The notes under the pieces were generated by a model, which was not told the origin of the DNA, did not search any database, and saw nothing but the letters and a program-made list of their open reading frames with translations. From Cenococcum geophilum 1.58 (taxonomy: Eukaryota; Ascomycota; Dothideomycetes; Gloniales; Gloniaceae): a stretch of 64,000 nucleotides of DNA. The stretch lies in NCBI GenBank assembly GCA_001692895.1, contig KV748184.1, positions 2,232,001 through 2,296,000 of the forward strand, written 5' to 3'. Shown here piece by piece: positions 61,613 through 64,000 of the stretch (its first letter is position 1; each line of letters opens with the position of its first letter). A program made the translations under genes and the position numbers.

Positions 61613-61876
61613 GTAGTTTTATAGTAAAAGAATATAGACATTTTAACGGAGATACTAAGGCGTTAGTAGATTCGTCTTTAATATTAAAGTTAAATTATAT
61701 ACCTTGGTTAGATATAATTAAGTTAAGTAACCTATATAGTTAGTAGATTTCGCGAAGAAAAGCGTTAGTAACATCGCTAATAGCCACGCTTTTAGTTAGG
61801 ATATAGTGGCGCTCTTTTATAAGTTAGTATATTATTATAAAGATATTCTTATAGGTACGGCCGTATTGTTTATAGG
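61613..61876 (-). pseudogene. Integrase core of third Gypsy type, distal part
   Basis: Minus-strand LIKERHYILTKSVAISDV, NAFLREIY-stop-LY and ISNQGI-stop-FNFN tracts correspond to the DRLTKERH/D-G-Q-F region of Gypsy integrases, directly upstream of the part at 59534. Confidence 0.78.
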
Positions 61877-62042
61877 TGTTGGTCACATAGGGTAACTTAC
61901 TAATAACGACTACTCGAGTAGGTTATAGTGATGTTGGTTAATAAAGCTTATTGATTGGAATGAGGAAGGGCGAGGAGCTTAAGGCTCCTCGCCACGCTAG
62001 TGCCGCGGCAATACGTGATAGCAATTTGCCTCATTCCCGACA
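61877..62042. repeat. LTR of deleted Copia copy
   Basis: 166 bp, TGTTGGTCACATAGGG...CCCGACA. It shares the internal GAGGAGCTTAAGGCTCCTCG hairpin with the LTR at 32799. Confidence 0.8.
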
Positions 62043-62311
62043 CTGGCAACTCTTTTTTTGTGGTTGCCCTCTATATATAAATACTGCTTGACTATTGTAA
62101 CAAATATGGATCCTCCTTACTTACTATTGCCATTGTAATATAAGTCTCGCTGTCCCAAAATTTGCCTCTTATAGCGGCTTGTACAAATGCCTCCAAACCA
62201 AAGCTTGTAAATTGCTATTTAATAAAAATACTAAACTAAGGAGAAGAAGAGAAAGGAGAAAGAATCGTTTAGAAGTAGGAGTAGGTGGATATCTTATAAA
62301 GGCCGCTAAGG

Positions 62312-62395
62312 CGCTAGTGGTAAGCGAGCTAATAGCGATTTTCCATCCTGGGGATGGAAAATCCTAATTGGCTAGTTGGAATCAGGGTCTGTAGA
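62312..62395. repeat. Palindrome in Copia 3' region, inverted relative to other copy
   Basis: GATTTTCCATCC/GGATGGAAAATC stem (62337-62363) with flanks GGCGCTAGTGGTAAGCGAGC at the left. The same sequence occurs at 33105-33180 in the opposite orientation relative to the LTRs. Confidence 0.8.
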
Positions 62396-62699
62396 ATGTC
62401 GCAGGTAGCATGCCCTAGTATCGTTATCTACCTTACTAAGTTCTATAAGAAGCTTCTGGTAATTCTTCTTTTATAAATATGGTGCTGCAGGAAGGCAGTA
62501 AGGTATTGGTTTAGCTATAGGTAGAAGCAGCAAAAGTCTGTTCGGGTAGTAGTACGGTACTAGCGGTGGTAGTAATAGTGGTCAAGTATAGAGCTTGTCT
62601 ATTAGTCGGTCGGTTAATTGTAGGCGTATAGGCACGATTATTTGGTTGGTAGATCGCAGGCGTATCGGCGCGATTAGTATCGTAATAGTAGGCATAGCG

Positions 62700-63660
62700 G
62701 CGCTATCGGTTTGTTGATGGTATGTGGTAGTGCGGTACTAGTATAGGGTCGGTTCCGTAGGCAGATCGGCACGGAATCTTGTTATAGGGTTGGTTCGCAG
62801 GTATATTAGTTATAATAGTTATCGGGTTCGTAGCTGCCGCAGATACTGGCAGTTCTTTCTTTGTGCTTGTGGCGTTGCTAGTATAACTATACCGTTCCAA
62901 CCGCTTCCCCCTTACATTACTCTCTTTTTATAGTACCCTCTACGAGAACTTCCTGTCTAGATTACGCTGGTAGCCACCTCTGTAGCTACCTTGGGAACTA
63001 TAGGTGTCTTAGAATTCCCCTCTACGCTAAATCTTCTGAAGCTTATTGAATATTTGTAGAGGAATGGATAACTGTTGCTGCTTATTAAAGATGCTGTTTG
63101 CAGATCTGGGTTATTGCGAAGGTTGTTGCGGAGATTGCTGCGGAGGTTGCTGCGGAGGTTGCTGCGGAGGTTGCTGCGGAGGTTGCTGCGGAGGTTGTTG
63201 CGTAGGTTGCTTCGGAGGTTGCTTTGGAGGTTCTTGCGGAGCTTAAGGCATGGGTTAAGATACGGCAGCCTTAGGAACTTGAGGTGTTTAATAGCCTAAG
63301 GTTATCTATAGTGGTTGCTGCGGAGGTTCTTGTAGAGATTGCTGCGGAGATTCTTGTAGAGATTGCTGCGGAGATTCTTGTAGAGGTTAAAGCGTCTCTA
63401 GTGGTGTATTACTTGGATTCCATCGTAAGTTAAGCTTCCTTATAGTGCGTAGTTGGTGCTTAATCTCTTATAGAGTCCATTTGTGCTCTTCTTTTACGTT
63501 AATAACCTGCTCCTAAATATTATCTCTAATAATACCCCCGTCTATAGGTATAAATACTCTATACTCCCGTAAAAAGTTACGGAAGTCTTATATAATATCC
63601 TTCTTTATAAAAGTCTATGTTTCCTTTATCTATTTAATAAAGTCCTCCTTTATATATTCC
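62700..63660 (-). pseudogene. Copia gag, Pro/Gln-rich part
   Basis: The minus-strand frame has repeated QQPP and LQESPQQS units encoded by the 12-bp repeat at 63120-63240 and 63310-63380, followed leftward by RRGEFQDTYSS-like and RKNCQYLRQLR-like tracts. Stops are few compared with other repeats here. Function would be nucleic-acid packaging by family analogy. Confidence 0.55.
63120..63240. repeat. 12-bp coding repeat (GGTTGCTGCGGA)
   Basis: About ten tandem units encoding PPQQ on the minus strand. On the plus strand it yields the accidental Cys/Gly-rich and RRLL-type ORFs. Confidence 0.92.
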
Positions 63661-63664
63661 TATA

Positions 63665-64000
63665 CATCAGGAAATTTTTTTTTTAGCTCGTTATTGCGGT
63701 GGTCGTATATAGTCCTGTGCAGTTTGCGGTGGTTTACAGCAACCCGCGCGAAGCCTATATTTTTTACGGCAATCTGCGCGAAGCCTGTACGTAGCCCTTA
63801 CATTTCGCACATTTCGCACATTTTGTACGTTTTGTACGTTTTGTACGTTTTATACATTTTATACGTTTTATACATTTCGCACGTTTTATACATTTTATAT
63901 ATTTTACACGTTTCCTATAGATTACTATAATATACTTTTAAATATATTTATATTATAACTATATAAAATATAGAGCTATCTACTTAGAGCCTTTAAATTG
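63665..64000. mobile_element. TIR element C (third copy), reverse orientation, runs off the window
   Basis: Starts CATCAGGAAATTTTTTTTTT, the inverse of the right end of element A, preceded by TA. It then mirrors 41400-41763: TTGCGG-rich subterminal DNA and the AT-rich array (63795-63915, TTTTGTACGT/TTTTATACAT units). It is inserted in the deleted Copia gag. Confidence 0.8.

Larger units (their letters stand above)
58166..61876 (-). mobile_element. Third Gypsy type, minus orientation, nested and interrupted
   Basis: An LTR-like block (about 58166-58646; in the minus sense it starts TGTTATATATTACC) is followed by minus-strand integrase coding DNA at 58650-59534. This continues at 61613-61876 after minisatellite element B is removed. 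The element is cut at 61877 by a Copia LTR, and its other end is outside the window. LTR boundaries are approximate because no second LTR is visible. Confidence 0.7.
61877..63664 (-). mobile_element. Copia copy with large internal deletion, truncated
   Basis: An LTR at 61877-62042 related to the Copia LTR at 32799 is followed by internal DNA. The part at 63370-63660 matches the minus-strand gag segment at 37690-37960 of the intact-order copy. Only about 1.6 kb separates gag from this LTR, so most of pol is missing. It is cut at 63665 by a third minisatellite-family element. Less RIP-mutated than the copy at 32799. Confidence 0.7.

Noticed and set aside
63046-63930. Cys/Gly-rich, Arg/Leu-rich and Tyr/Leu/His ORFs on the plus strand
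   Set aside because: Antisense reading of the PPQQ-coding repeat, and a reading of the AT-rich array of element C.

Overview
The window looks like chromosomal DNA from a filamentous ascomycete (Pezizomycotina). Two spliced genes with short introns (50-71 nt) sit in a GC-balanced island, roughly 9.4-13.3 kb. Almost everything else is AT-rich, transposon-derived DNA carrying the signature of repeat-induced point mutation (RIP). CpA has become TpA on both strands, so Gln codons read as TAA/TAG, Trp codons read as stops, and TGA is scarce. Every ORF I can assign to a transposon is dead.

Layout, left to right. Positions 1-9408 are a RIP-degraded repeat I could not identify; its last ~190 bp (9409-9594) are unmutated. 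The gene island holds a 380-aa F-box/2EXR-like protein (9878-11070, minus, one intron) and a secreted HExxH zinc metallopeptidase (11465-12805, minus, five introns, 5' exon uncertain). From 13323 to 48503 there is one hAT transposon (terminal repeats CAGGGTRGGCGAAAATC, target duplication CGCATAAC) stretched to 35 kb by nested insertions. These are a PIF/Harbinger element (13447-16503), a palindromic MITE (16526-16765), a second hAT (17363-20585) and a Gypsy element (21294-46688). That Gypsy element itself holds another Gypsy element in its left LTR (21490-29499), an unmutated solo LTR (30145-30365), a Copia element (32799-38719), a minisatellite-filled TIR element (38919-41760) and a TA-flanked MITE (44313-44885).

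Right of the hAT lie an unidentified relic (48512-49238, continuing at 55127-56793) interrupted by a chromodomain Gypsy element (49244-55121), a small MITE, and a second nest. In that nest a minus-strand Gypsy copy (from 56794) is broken by another Gypsy element (from ~58166). That one is broken by a second minisatellite element (59535-61610) and then by a deleted Copia copy (from 61877), which is broken by a third minisatellite-family element (63665 to the window end).

Target-site duplications and the rejoining of interrupted reading frames fix the order of insertion. The most unusual content is the TIR family (copies A, B and C), built from successive, unrelated minisatellites (12 bp, ~20 bp and ~14-18 bp units, plus an AT-rich 10-11 bp unit) in a fixed order. 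It has no recognisable transposase in the window.
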